The position numbers were made by a program, and so were the translations under genes. A stretch of DNA of 64,000 nucleotides, taken from assembly GCA_030620095.1 (NCBI GenBank), contig JAUTXW010001314.1, positions 2,516,001-2,580,000 of the forward strand, given 5' to 3'. Below the pieces are notes generated by a model that saw nothing but the letters and a program-made list of their open reading frames with translations, ran no database searches and was not told the origin of the DNA. Below, piece by piece: positions 1 through 12,400 of the stretch. This DNA comes from Kuschelorhynchus macadamiae (taxonomy: Eukaryota > Arthropoda > Insecta > Coleoptera > Curculionidae). Within the stretch, counting starts at the first letter, position 1. Every line of letters begins with the position of its first letter.

Positions 1-647
1 GTAAAGTGTTTAAACATAATTCACTTATTTAATTTAATTTTTTTAAAATCCAGTTGGCATTGAATGAAAAGATAACAATTTTCCTTTATGACATGTACTT
101 CATAAAAACCAAAAATATTTTGACACTTAAAATGCACTAGAGAGGTTTAAATTTAGACCAGATCTAACTTGACAGTAATTGGTTTAAAATTAAACAAATC
201 ATTTTTGTAAATGTCACAATTACAAAATGACAATAATATAAGCACAACATATTTGGTGAATTAACATAACTGTTTTATTGCCATGGGAATTAGATCTGGT
301 AAAACTTTTAAACCTTTTTATTTTGCTTATTAGTAAAATCTGTTTGTATTGATATGTCCTTCATAGCTATTTATATAAAAAGAAAATAACAGGTACTGAA
401 GATAATCAGCATAAATTAGAAACATAGATATAAACCCATGTTATATATCGTTATATTCTTTTATTTCTTAGCACAATTGGCCAACACTATAATTTCTTAT
501 TTATACTATACTTTACTTACTATGATTTAAAAAAACTAAACCAAGGAATGTCTCTATATAACTTTTTTTTGTATGTCATGCAGGTTCTGAGATAAGTTAC
601 TATGTCATATTACCGACTACCTGTACTTCTTAATAGGTAAATGTATA
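1..647. other. Intronic or flanking DNA left of the mariner-type element
   Basis: AT-rich DNA with no coding exon that I recognise on either strand. COG7 must continue to the left of exon 7 (5989), so this is probably COG7 intron; I looked for the remaining COG7 C-terminal exons on the minus strand here and found none. Confidence 0.5.
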
Positions 648-649
648 TA

Positions 650-1090
650 CAGGGTGATTCATGAGGAAATGTCAATACTTCAGGTACATATTCAGGACCA
701 AAAAGAAACATAAAAGTCTTTATAAATAAGTGTCCGCAAGGCCTTAGTTCTCGAGATACAGGGTGTTAAAGTTTTTATTAATTTTCCTATTTTTTAAATA
801 AAATCTATGATAATGTAAATAATGGAGTGAAAATTGATTACGGGGGTTTTTTGGTATGACAAATTCGAATCTAATATTAGTATTGCTCTTACTTGTAGGG
901 GGCGCCACCTACACGTCTTTCTACTTCTTCGAACAATCACAACTTTTTGGTACAGTCTTGTATTACATTTTTGAGCAAAACAAATTATTCCCTTGCCATT
1001 TCTACGTCAAAAAGGTATACCCGTTAAAAGTGGATACGAGCAACCGTTTTCGAGATATTTGGATTTAAAACAGTTTCGGCGCATGTGATT
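650..1090 (+). repeat. Left terminal inverted repeat of the Tc1/mariner-like element
   Basis: Matches the reverse complement of 5395-5830 almost base for base, with a few substitutions and small indels. The small open frame at 856-1068 lies wholly inside this repeat and is not a gene. Confidence 0.88.
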
Positions 1091-1315
1091 TTTTTTATCA
1101 AATTCACATAAAGTATGCATGTATTGTAAAAAAATAGAAGTGTGCCTTGCCTGACAGAACAACTGCTGGTTGGTGTTCTCATCGTTTTTCCTGTTACTTA
1201 GCTATAGTAATGTCAGTTAATAATAAGATCAAATTTTGTCACTGTCAATTTCTGTTCATAACTTTTATTATCTGACAATAATCATTTAAGAAACTTTAGA
1301 TCTAAATACGTCATT

Positions 1316-2084
1316 ATGCCTGTGATATTCTCGCATCGTGAATATGCAGATATGATATTCGTCTATGGCTTCTGCAATGGGGTCGCAATTCAAGCAGTCG
1401 CGGAGTACCAGCGTCGTTTTCCAGATAGAAGGGTGCCAGATAGAAGAGTTTTTCAACAAGTTTTCACTACTGTTGGAGAATCTGGATGTTTCCAAGTGCG
1501 AAAATTGTATCTGAAAGGGAATCGGGACCCAACGTTGAAGTAGAAGAGGCCATACTCAATGCCGTCGAAAATGATCCAAGCATAAGCACTAGGCGGATTG
1601 CAGATACTTATCAAATTACACAATCGTCTGCTTGGAGAAATCTTCACATTAATTGTTTATACCCATTTCATTTACAACGGGTTCAACATTTGCAGGAGGG
1701 TGATTTTGAGTTGAGAATGCAATTCTGTAACTGGATTAATGAAGATCGAAGGTTGTATAGGTATGTTTTGTTCACTGCTGAAGCACAGTTCACGCGTGAT
1801 GGTATAAATAATCTTCACAATGAACACCGGTGGTCCTATGATAAATCCTCACGCTACAGTAGAACATAATTTCCAACATAAATTTAGCATTAATGTGTGG
1901 TGTGGAATGTTAAATGGTCATTTAATTGGTGCATTTATAATCGACGGTAGTCTTACAGGAGAAAAATATTTAAACTTTCTTGAAAATCACTTGCGAAATC
2001 TATTAGAAGATGTATGTCTTAATGTAAGACAAAAATTTATTTGCAGCATGATGGAGTCCCTGCACACTACAGTTTACTTGTAAG
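1316..2084 (+). pseudogene. Tc1/mariner-like transposase, N-terminal and central part (DUF4817 type), frameshifted
   Basis: Three successive frames give one transposase. The first (1316 on) starts FSHREYADM and carries the DUF4817-type helix-turn-helix with F-P-D-R-R spacing. The second (from about 1490) carries the rest of the DNA-binding part and the first catalytic block, where a family-typical D is replaced (FTAEAQFTRDG, usually SDE). The third (1820-2060) carries NVWCGM and the beta-strand block, then shifts again into HDGVPAH with the second catalytic Asp. The reading frame is cut by the hAT insertion at 2085 and resumes at 4905. At least two frameshifts plus the changed first Asp mean it is inactive. 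The family is widespread in insects. Confidence 0.85.
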
Positions 2085-4896
2085 CAGTGGCGGCTCGTGA
2101 GTATATTGAAGGGTGAGGCTACATGAGGTTAATTTTGTTTAAATGTGAATAAATTTCCACGTCACCCATGAGGTATTATTCTGCGACGCGTTGACCTTTT
2201 TTTTTTAATGGAGGTCATCGCCAATAGCCCTACTAAACCATTAAAAACTAAAAAAATAAACTCTAAAAAAAGTAAATAAAAAGTAAACAAAACAAGTAAA
2301 ATATGTACACCTATCACTAAAATATAGCGGTGATTGCGATAATAAAAACATAATTTAGTTTATTAAAACTTAAAATAAATAGTTGTATGAAATAAGATAA
2401 AAAAACTACTTTTTGTACATTAAATCTATACGTCTGTCTTTTAAGGTTGCAAATTTATCTATAATTTGGTCGTAAAAGTTTTGGTCTTCACTAAGTTCTG
2501 ACAGTAATTCCTGCTCTATTGACATCATTGCTAAACCCGAAAGCCGTTCTTGTGTCATTGTGTTTCTTAGGTAGGTTTTGATCCGTTTAAGACATAAAAA
2601 ATTTCGTTCGGCCGATACACTTGTTGCGGGAATAGTTAAAACTAAATTAAAAAGCTTATATGCTTCCGCAAAAATTGCTTTAAAATCTTTAAATAACAAA
2701 GCTAGACTTTTTTCGACATCTAAATTTGAAAATTGTTCATCCCTATACAATACAGAAAGCTCATTCTTTAATCTATCTCTGTCAAAAATGTTTGGATAAT
2801 TTTTTAATAAATTATTTAATAAGTCGTCTGGAAAGCATTTAACATATTCCGAATATTTTGTGCAATCGACTAAAGCAAAGAAATTTAAATTATTTAAATT
2901 TTCAAACCGCGTCCCTAATTGAAGAATTATACAATCTATTATGTCGAAATATAATAATAAACATCTAAATGCTTTAACTGTAATATTTGAAACAGTACAT
3001 CAGTGCAACTAAAAATTTGTTTATAAATATGCGTTAAAAGGCAAAATTCGAAATCATAAAATGCGGAATTCTTTTACCTACTATCTGATTAAGCACAAAA
3101 GACCGTTTTGGTGATTGGTGGAAATAATTTGGTATTCCTAATAAAGTGGCAAAAAATATACGACTTTGGGTAATCAGTTTTGTTCCCTGTTGTAAAACTA
3201 GATTTAATCTGTGGGCGCAACAATGAGTAAACATAGCTAAAGGAGCAATAGATCTAACTTTTGTTTGAAGCCCATTTATTTTACCTGCCATAACACTAGC
3301 CCCATCGTAACACTGCGCGACCAATTTATTTTTAAAGTCATAAGGCTCCAAGCTGTTTTGTATTAAATGAAAAAGGCTCTCTGCTGTTCTATTATCGCTA
3401 ACGTCAAAACATCCTAAAAATTTTTCTTTTAAAGATCCGTTGGTCACATACCTAACTGTTATCGAACACTGTGATTTTTCTGTTATATCAGTACTATCAT
3501 CCGCAATTACGCCAAAAAAACAACAATCGGTGTCATTGATTTCTTTTTTTATATATTCTTGAATATAGTCATGTATGCAACCAATTAGTTCATTTTGTAT
3601 AGTCTTAGATTGTCCCGTAAAAATATTACTAAATTTAGCACAATGTTCAGTAAGTTCGGCATTTCTTTTTATTAAGCATGCAAATATTTCCTTAAAATTG
3701 CCACGGTTAAAAGAATCTGTTGTTTCATTATGACCTCGAAATGCCAAGTCCTGTTTACCCAAAGTAATAGTAACATCAATTAAATAATTTAATAATAAAC
3801 GGTTTTTTCGAACATTTTCATTATAAACAATTTTATTAAGACTTGCATTTTCTTGTAGTGCATCCGCAATAGTCGCCCTATTTTGCTCCAGTCTTGTAAG
3901 TGCTACCGAATTTTTAATATGCTCTCTTGAACTTTCATGCGATTTTACTGCTCGTGAAAATTTTTTTAAAATCCGAATATCCGCCCCCTGAACTCCAATT
4001 ATTTTTGACGCAACCTAATAAAATACAAGGCCAACAATATAAGCTTTCTTTATAAATACTTCCGCATAGCCACCTATAAGTTTCGTACCAAGATATTTGA
4101 AAAGTTCTTGAATATTTTTTACCTTGCCTCTTATCGTTAAATATTGCTAAAATTTTCGGCGTCGGACGGCTACCTAATATCTGTTTCTTTTCAGTTTCGC
4201 TTCTTCTTAAAAAAGGCGTTTCAATTAATGAAGCAATAATGTCGTGCATAGGATTCATTTCAAAAGCAAAAAGCAAATACAAAAAATGGAACGGTCCAAC
4301 TTACCAAATCAAAACAAAACAAAAACTTACTCACGCGTATTTATTCACCTTAAAAGACAGAACGCCCTCAATCAGCGATTATCGCAATCTATTTCCTATT
4401 TCTTTCTCAGCCGCACGCACCACGTAAAAAGAAGCCGTTGGAATAGTTCTTCGCTAGTCATGTGATTTAAATAACCAATAAAAGTATATCCAAGCTACAG
4501 ATTTATCGCCTCAAGAATGCAATAGAAAACGCGTGCATCGGCAATCGCCATCCCGCTCTGTCGTAATCAGGTGACTCGCCGGCATCGGCACCGGCCGTTG
4601 ATAAATAGGTCAGAAGTCGAAACTTTCCAAGCTAAAATTATTTCGCCTCATTCGAGAGCACTTTCTTTAGGAATGGGTTTGCACGGTCGGTTTTTTGATG
4701 TGGTCAGAATTTATTTTCTAAAATATTTATTATGGGATTATATTTTGTTTTTTTTTTAATGTTATTATGTTGTAAAACTGTTAAAAAGTATATTTCTAAT
4801 TGGTAATAGATAAAAAGTTATATAAAAAAATTCTCTTTTCCTTTATTTTGGGGGTGAAGCGCGGCCTCAGAGGCCTACCCTGACGAGCCGCCACTG
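2085..4896 (-). mobile_element. hAT DNA transposon inserted in the mariner-like transposase gene
   Basis: Ends are CAGTGGCGGCTCGT at 2085 and its exact reverse complement ending at 4896 (14-bp perfect terminal repeat). It is flanked by an exact 8-bp duplication CTTGTAAG at 2077-2084 and 4897-4904, the hallmark of hAT transposition. Length is 2812 bp. Minus-strand frames encode a decayed transposase with a TTF-type zinc finger, RNase-H-like core and C-terminal dimerisation domain. Removing the element and one duplication restores continuity of the surrounding mariner-like transposase, so the order of insertion is certain. Confidence 0.96.
2406..4282 (-). pseudogene. hAT transposase (ZMYM1/TTF zinc-finger, DUF4371 type), broken
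   Basis: Reading right to left on the minus strand. 4282-3935 is the N-terminal part, with SRTFQISWYETYRWL followed by a CWPCILLGC motif, typical of the TTF-type zinc finger. 3762-3034 is the DUF4371/RNase-H-like core with GVIADDSTDI (first catalytic Asp region), AQCYDGASVM (second) and THCCAHRLNLV. 2750-2406 is the hAT dimerisation domain with IPATSVSAERNF. Spacer regions between the blocks contain stops and frame changes (for example 3034-2750 and 3935-3762). The protein resembles insect zinc finger MYM-type 1-like transposases. Confidence 0.85.
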
Positions 4897-4904
4897 CTTG
4901 TAAG

Positions 4905-5203
4905 AGATTTTTTTAAACCAAAACTTTCCAAACCGATGGATTGGTCGGGGAGGTCCGTTTAATTGGCCGCCTAGATCGCCAGACCTTAATCCTTTGGATT
5001 ATTGTCTTTGGGGATGGTTCAAATCACTGGTATATTCCACTAAAGTAAATACAAGAGAAGCATTATTGGATCGGATAACAAACGCAGCACAAACACTAAG
5101 AAATGCGCCCGAATGTATCCACAGAGCAACCCGAGCTATACACCATAGAGCTGACCAGTGCTTAGAAGCAAATGGTGGAATTTTTGAAAATTATAAAACG
5201 TAA
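4905..5203 (+). pseudogene. Tc1/mariner-like transposase, C-terminal part after the hAT insertion
   Basis: Continues the transposase broken at 2084. After one frameshift near 4925 it reads [20 protein letters not shown], then LDYCLWGW, with the third catalytic Asp in the LDY block. Allowing for the hAT and the frameshift, 41 residues separate the second Asp (HDG) from this Asp, as in DD41D-type Tc1/mariner elements. The frame ends at 5203 after an Ala/Arg-rich helix segment. Confidence 0.85.
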
Positions 5204-5394
5204 CCTAGATTTTATTAAAAACAACTTAATAATAACAATTTTAATAAAAATTAAATACCTTTTGTTTAGGTTATGTCTGAGGCACTGAATACACACCTCA
5301 AAAAAATGTGTTAGTCTTTCATTTCAAAGCTTTTGTGCCAAGATGCGTTTAACTTTGGACAAAATTTTAAAATTTTGCGATAAAAAATTACATG

Positions 5395-5830
5395 CCCCGA
5401 AATTGTTTTAAATCCAAATATCTCGAAAACGGTTGCTCGTATCCACTTTTAACAGGTATACCTTTTTGACGTAGAAATGGCAAGGGAATAATTTGTTTTA
5501 CTCAAAAATGTAATACAAGACTGTACCAAAAAGTTGTGATTGTTCGAAGGAGTAGAAAGACATGTAGGTGGCGCCCCCTACAAGTAAGAGCAATACTAAT
5601 ATTAGATTCGAATTTGTCATACCAAAAAACCACCGTATATCAATTTTCACTACATTATTTACATTATCATAGATTTTATTTATAAAATAGGAAAATTAAA
5701 TAAAAACTTTAACACCCTGTATCTCGAGAACTAAGGCCTTGCGGACACTTATTTATATAGACTTTTATGTTAATTTTTTTGGTAATGAATATGTACCTGA
5801 AGTATTGACATTTCCTCATGAATCACCCTG
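5395..5830 (-). repeat. Right terminal inverted repeat of the Tc1/mariner-like element
   Basis: Reverse complement of 650-1090, ending CACCCTG at 5830 followed by the TA target. Confidence 0.88.
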
Positions 5831-5988
5831 TATATGTTAAAAATGCAAAGAAAAAAGTATACATTATGTATAAAATATAATGCTTTTGTGATATAACCGA
5901 GCTAGACAAAATCATTTTTAAAATGTATTTTCAATGAATACTTATTGTAATATATAATTCACATAATTTAAAACTTATAACAGTATAC

Positions 5989-6448
5989 CTGTGTAATATA
6001 TTCTTGAGGAGAAAAACTATAGTCTGGCAAATCGGAGTTGTGTAAATTAGATCCATCGAACTGAGTCCAAGTCTCAGGAGCTGACACCACTTCTAAATGG
6101 ACTGAAACAGGCATAAAAACTACCTGATATGTAGTATGATGAATGTCTGTGCAGAGCTTATTAAACTCTTTCGTAACATAATCCAAGAGAGACAGTTGTG
6201 TGCCTTCAGTAACGCATTTAATTAATGATTCATATTCTTGCAAACTTTCTGTATCTAATAACAGATTTTTATATTCAATTGTTATATTTTTCTTGTTTAA
6301 ACCCAAAACTGTTACTGTTAACTCCTTTTCTAATTGTTGAATTTTCAACAAAACATCCCCAGTGTATTGTAAAAGTGAAAAGCAGAGTTGGAAGGTATTC
6401 CATTCATCTTTAAATTTTTTCGATCGATCTATTTGTCTCAGAGCTACC
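5989..6448 (-). CDS. COG7: COG7 coding exon 7 (last one in the window)
   Basis: 460 bases; acceptor TTTTTAG, donor GTATAC, ends phase 0 at FSPQEYITQ. The PDYSFSPQEYIT segment is highly conserved in COG7. The next exon is not seen between 1 and 5988, so the following intron contains the mariner/hAT pair and extends off the window. Confidence 0.92.
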
Positions 6449-9400
6449 CTAAAAACATATTATAATAATCAAAAAGATATATTATGTTAAACATAAATGC
6501 AGTTTAATTATGTATTTGCATTAAGATTGATAAAATAATTTCAAATTGTTAATATTGTGATTATAAAAAACAAATTTCCAATAGCTGTAGAAATCTATAT
6601 TTCCCACACATCAACACATAACAAAATTAGGTACAGGTACAGAGTTTCTCCTTCTATTTGACAACTAAAGATAATTCGTAGTACAGAAGTGAAAAATCAA
6701 ATAACAAATTAGGTAGGACAGTGGTCAGTCTAAATATTTTCGGACATAGGTCCCGTAATATATTTTCATTAAATGACAGCTGGGAATTTAAAGGGAGATC
6801 ATAAGATACCCTAGCAAAATGGCTGCACTGACTTGTTTGAAAAACAAAAACCCATCATTTGTAACAGGAATTTTGACTAGACACATCTCTTGAAATTGTA
6901 AACGAGATAAAACAGTATCACATTTATTCTGCGAATGTGGTGTTGGCTCATCAATTAGAGAAATTATTTTAGGAGAGCGATAACATCTCGAAGTTATGGG
7001 AAGTTTCTCTCAAAATTACCAGAAAAATGTTAAATTTCCTCTGCTACCAACTTTGCAATGATTATTTTAACAACTGATCCAAGATGATTGTCAGAAAGTC
7101 TGGATTTAACTGGAGATTTATTTCCATTCACGAGTGTAAATTACTGCTCTCAATGGTAAGTACTTCCGAACACAGAAATAATTATTTTGCTGTTAAAAGA
7201 TTTGTAAAAGTTCAGGCACCCCAACACCACTGAATTGTGTCTTTAAATTGCACTTGATCAGCTCCATCTGCATATATTGAGATCAATGACAACTTGCTTG
7301 TCAAAACTTTAAATCTGAAAATCTTCTTTGAAATTCACAACTTAGACTCAAAAAATATTTTCACTTCTTTGCAGTTTTACCTAAATTTGATTTGTTCATG
7401 TTGCAAGTCGGAGAATGGGTTACATCATCATTTTTCAATTCAAAAATGTGCATACATACTATATTTTAGTTACTCATGTTCAATTCATACAAGGAACCAA
7501 TGCAGAAGAAAGCCCCAATAGAAACTCATGATGTTTTATTTAGCACAACATGCACATTTCTTACTTTTTTGTACTCTAATTTGCAGTAAATTTATTAAGA
7601 CTTTCACAAAACAAATGCCAACACCCACTTGAAAAAACTACAGAAGGGGGTGCCCTAGAAGTATGACACTCCTACATTTTGGAGATAAGTTCCAAAACCA
7701 GTCTACAAGATTTTCAAGAGAACCAGCCTATGGCCTGTTCCATTATAAAGACCATTATAAAGCGATATTTAAGAGGCTACATCCCCAACACCCCAGATAT
7801 ATGGCCATAGGAAAGAATGTATTCTTTATTTGCATTATAATGTAAATGTTTTTAGATTGGTATTTTTTAGGTTAACATATTGATCCTTTAAGCATTGGGA
7901 ACAATGCTGTTAGAGGAAAAGCATGTCAATAAGAGATTTTTATCTCAAAAAATATTAATATTCCTTAAATTAAATAATGAATTTCTTTATCATAATTAAT
8001 AATTATATTCAGTATGTCATGTTACATCGGAAAACTTAAACAAAACATGTTGAAATTAATTTAATAGAAAAATGTTTATATTCAGTTGACAAGTTTATTT
8101 CTAATCATATAGAATAGTTGTAAATCTAGGACTGTCGACTATTAGTGTAACTAGTAGAACTGTAGGGTACTGGGCTTTCTGTTTTTTTGTCTTTTCTTAT
8201 TCTTATCTTATTGTCTTCTGTAAGTTTTTTTTTTAAGTTTTCATTCTGATATAAATATTCTTGAGAAATGAAATCAATACAAATATGTAGTGGTCATGTG
8301 ATTTACACTTTGCAGGAGCAAGAACTTTTGGTCAGTTAGTTACTGAAAGGCAAAATGTAGCCAACTTACACAAAAAAAATGTAATTCACTAAATTTTATA
8401 AAACCAAAATACTTTAAAATTTGTCGTATTTGAATCTCAAAAATTCATGATTAGTAATTAGTATGATAGTTAAAACTCTAATCAAACCAAAAATGTCGAA
8501 ATTACTGCAGCCACTCAAAATTTAATTTAGGTTATTACTAGCACTAAAGAAGACAATTCAAGCTCATACTAAGAAGTTACCTGAAAAATCCTATATAGTT
8601 TGAGAAATATGCCCTTAATGCAATTAACAATCCACAGAAACTACAATTTTCTGTAAAAGACTGACATCGTTTCCTTGCTTCTAATGCATAATCCATTACC
8701 TGGTTAACACTTAAACCTAAAGCTTGAATTGTATCTGGCAATTCTTCTTTCATACAATTCATGGTGTTTAGTTGTTTCAATAAGTTTGCCTGTTCATATG
8801 CTGCATATTTACAAACATAGACTACCAAGTGTCTATAAATAGCTTTTATAAGGGTTTCAACATTTTTTTCATCAGGCTTACCTAAAAAAATTATGTTCAG
8901 TGAAAGGCAGTAAGTATATAATATTCTGATTGCTAAGTTGCCACCTTGAGTTGTAAATGTAATAATATATTATTTATCCCTTATTTAGATGTTACTTTTG
9001 TTCCAATGAAGTGCTTCCAAATATTTTTATATTTTGTATTGAAATATTGAAACAAAGGATTTTAATAAATGTGCTTTTTTAAGGTAGTAATAAAGCATTA
9101 ATTTTTTTAATGTTTTTAATCACTCACCTGGTGAACTTTGTTCAATAACACTTTGCATATTTTCAGCGAACTGTTTTGAAACTTGCTTAACCTCTTGCAG
9201 AAATGACAGCTTATCAGGAACCTGTTTAAGGGCAGCATCTATACATTCATTCAAAGATGGATCTAAAGAATTAAACACATCTACATATATATCAATTAAT
9301 GAACCAACAGCAGATTCTCCCACAAAAACTTGATTGAACCACTTGCTCTGTGTATGCCAATTGGATAGCAGAATATCATAGTAATTGTAAATCCATTGAA

Positions 9401-12400
9401 CAACTGATTCATCTTGTTCCACTTCAAGTTGACTGCGCCACTTTTTTACGAGTGCATCTCTCTGACAATTATGATAGTATTTTAGAAGTTGTGGAATTCT
9501 TCCAACAGATGAGAAAATGCGGACAAACTTAAGTGCCTGCTCTGAAAAAAGAAATTATATTGAAAGAAATGTACTTTTAAATTGACATTTTTGTTACTAA
9601 TGGAAAATTTTGACTTTAAATAATATTTTAATTTAAACGATGGTTAAGATTTTAATTAAAGGACGTTTATATGTTTAGTTACTATGTTTTTATTTTGTGA
9701 CAGCTAGAATTAAATAATTTTTTTTTGTACAATTTGGAGTTTTTTTTAACTCTGTAAATACTTATGACAATAAATATAAAATCAAATGCTCCAGGTTGGT
9801 CGGTACACAAACACGGTTTCTGAATGCACTCCTTTTATTCAGAACACAGGTTACAGGTAGCAAAGGTAAATACTGAACATACCTAACAATCTTAACTAAG
9901 GTAACTTTAAACTTGTCACTCTCAGCTTGTTTACACTTCGAAATCTCAATTACATTTTTCAAGCCGGACTCAAAATAATACCTAATTACTAAATACAACA
10001 CAAAACAGATATTTGTATACTGAGTATTGAAGCTCTTATGTATTTGATATTAGTTGCTTTCCTGAAGAAATTACCTACTTTAGTGTTATTGTGAGAGCCA
10101 GCATTAAAATGTTCGAAAGTCAAACTCTGACAAAAACTTCTAAATAACACTACCTAATTTTTTCTTCTGAAGTCACTGAAAAGGGTAGTTTACATTAAAT
10201 GTTATTAACCAAAAATGTCTGTGTTACAACTTTGGACATATGTAATGCAATAAGAAACTATGTGAAACATCCACCACATATCAACTTTCACTACAAAGCT
10301 AGAACAATTTGAGTTTTATAGAAAGAAAAGGAACAGTAATACATAGTTGTGCATATTACACAACAAATAATACAAGTATAAAGGCCTATCAATCAACTTA
10401 ATAAAATATTTTGACATTTCAAAGTTATATGGAAGTGACAATTAGATTTCATTATCTTAAACTAACTAACTCCAAATGCCAGAAATTTTTAAGTGTTTTT
10501 AAATCAATTTTAAAATTTCCAAATTCAGTGATAAATTAGGATTATCAATGTGAATTCTTCCTAATTGTTATGAAAATACACCTAATTATACAGTTTTGTT
10601 TCAACTATGGTTTTGTTCTTAACAGGGAATGACATAAGACTTATTATAAATATAAATCACATGTATTAATATTTACCTACATTTGCATAAATGAACACAA
10701 AAAATGTTATTAAATACAAGTGTTCTGACAATTTTTTTAAATTTCGTTCATATAAATGCTTGAAATTTATAACTTTTTCTAATTCAATTTTAAATTTTTC
10801 AGATTCAGAGATACATTACTAAGGAATATCAATGTGAATTCCTCCACTAGTTACAGTTGTTATGGAAATATATTAAAATTATACAGTTTTCTTTCAACTT
10901 TGGTCTTTTTATTAAAAATTATTTACATACTTATTATAAATATAAATCACGTGTATTAATTAACAGAGGTAAACACAAGAACAATTTTTATGTCAGTAAA
11001 ACTTTTGCTTCTGCAAATGCCAGAAGTGGATGCCATAATACAGATCAAAAAACATATATGGAATGGATATGGAAATTTGAATTTTTTTTGCCCTACATTG
11101 AACTATTTAGTTTTTACATACACTTGAAATATGGTCAAAATCTTGAGGAGAATCCAAAATTATAGTAAACAGGATGTTTCATTTAAAAAATTAAAGTTAA
11201 CCTACAATTTTAAAGATAACATATAGATTGAAAAACATTTCTATAAATTAGTAAAAAGACAAATAAAATTGATAAGTCCAACATATTTTTATTATTTTGA
11301 TTAGTTGCTGAGTTTTTGTAACAGATCTCTCACAAAGCTATCAAGAATTTGTCAGCAAGATAAATGCTACAATTATTTTAACCTTTATAAAGTCATGGGA
11401 ATAAACAGGAAAGTCAGCATTAAATCAAGTAAACATTTGATTCAATAAGTAATTATGGATATTTTAAATGTCCAAGGTATTACAACACTCAATTACACAT
11501 AAAACTCCAATTAATTATAATACAACGAATTCTTTCTATAGTTTCTTGTCATTTCTTATACACACCTACCTGCATCAGAAGATGTAAAGGCCTGAACAAT
11601 TGTGGGACTTGCAATAGCTTCTAATCTGTTTTTTAAGCCTTCCAACTGCAATTTTCTGTCTTCATAATCTGCCACGTTTACAAGAAGCTTCAAAGAATTT
11701 TGCATCCCTAATATTTTGTTTGATATTGCTTCCACATTTCTCGAATCAAATATTTCCTCTAAATCATTCACTAAACAGAATAAAAGAGAATTTATTACAA
11801 TTTTGAAATTGTCATAAAAATTTAATTTCTCCATATTAAGTATTATGTGTAGGTACAGTTAATTTTTTATTAAGTTAAGATTTAAAAAAAAAATACATAT
11901 TTGCGATTGTCAAAAAAAAATTAATAATCATTATAATATTTAAAGATTCTCCTAAAAAAAAAACCTTTTGTGTTATATAGGCTTAACCCCTTAACTGGGT
12001 ATATGGTGGCTGTTATACCATTTCATGTATAACATTTTTTAAAATATCAAAATATCATGAATTCCAATTTGAGATAAATTTTAACATATAATTAATTTAA
12101 ACTACCAAAAATTTAATTGAGGGTATTTTTTTGCATTTATCTTAACATAGCTAAGAGATACACTCTTAGGTGGTATATTTCCTTTTGAAATGTATAGTGT
12201 TGTGATTTGGACCAATAGTGTACAAGTATTTTTATATATTTTTAATTCGTTTTTAATTAATCAATGTTCATCATTCTATCCGATCTTAGAAATTATTTTA
12301 TTTAAAATCATTGAAGTAGATCTTCAAGAGAATTTCAATATCAACTGTAAAATCATTCGAGTCACAGCTCAATGACCAGAGTGTTCGAGAAGTACAACTC

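Larger units (their letters stand above)
650..5830 (+). mobile_element. Tc1/mariner-like DNA transposon with ~440-bp inverted repeats, split by a hAT insertion
   Basis: The element starts CAGGGTGATTCATGAGG at 650 and ends with the reverse complement at 5830, each end next to a TA dinucleotide (648-649, 5831-5832), the target of Tc1/mariner transposases. The terminal inverted repeats run about 650-1090 and 5395-5830 and are nearly identical. Inside is a broken plus-strand transposase of the DUF4817 plus DDE type, interrupted by the hAT element at 2085-4896. Without the hAT the element would be about 2.4 kb. It lies in or beside the left part of COG7, presumably in an intron. Confidence 0.88.

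Noticed and set aside
856..1068. 70-codon open frame starting MTNSNLILVL with a membrane-like start
   Set aside because: It lies entirely in the terminal inverted repeat of the mariner-like element, and the other copy of the repeat shows it is not kept open as a gene.
1..5988. Remaining COG7 C-terminal exons left of exon 7
   Set aside because: I scanned the minus strand for the conserved segments that follow SPQEYITQ in COG7 and saw none, so they must lie outside the window.
6700..7850. Possible decayed pogo/Tigger or other DNA transposon in COG7 intron 6
   Set aside because: I compared the translations on both strands with jerky/pogo-type motifs and found no convincing ordered match, so I left it unnamed.
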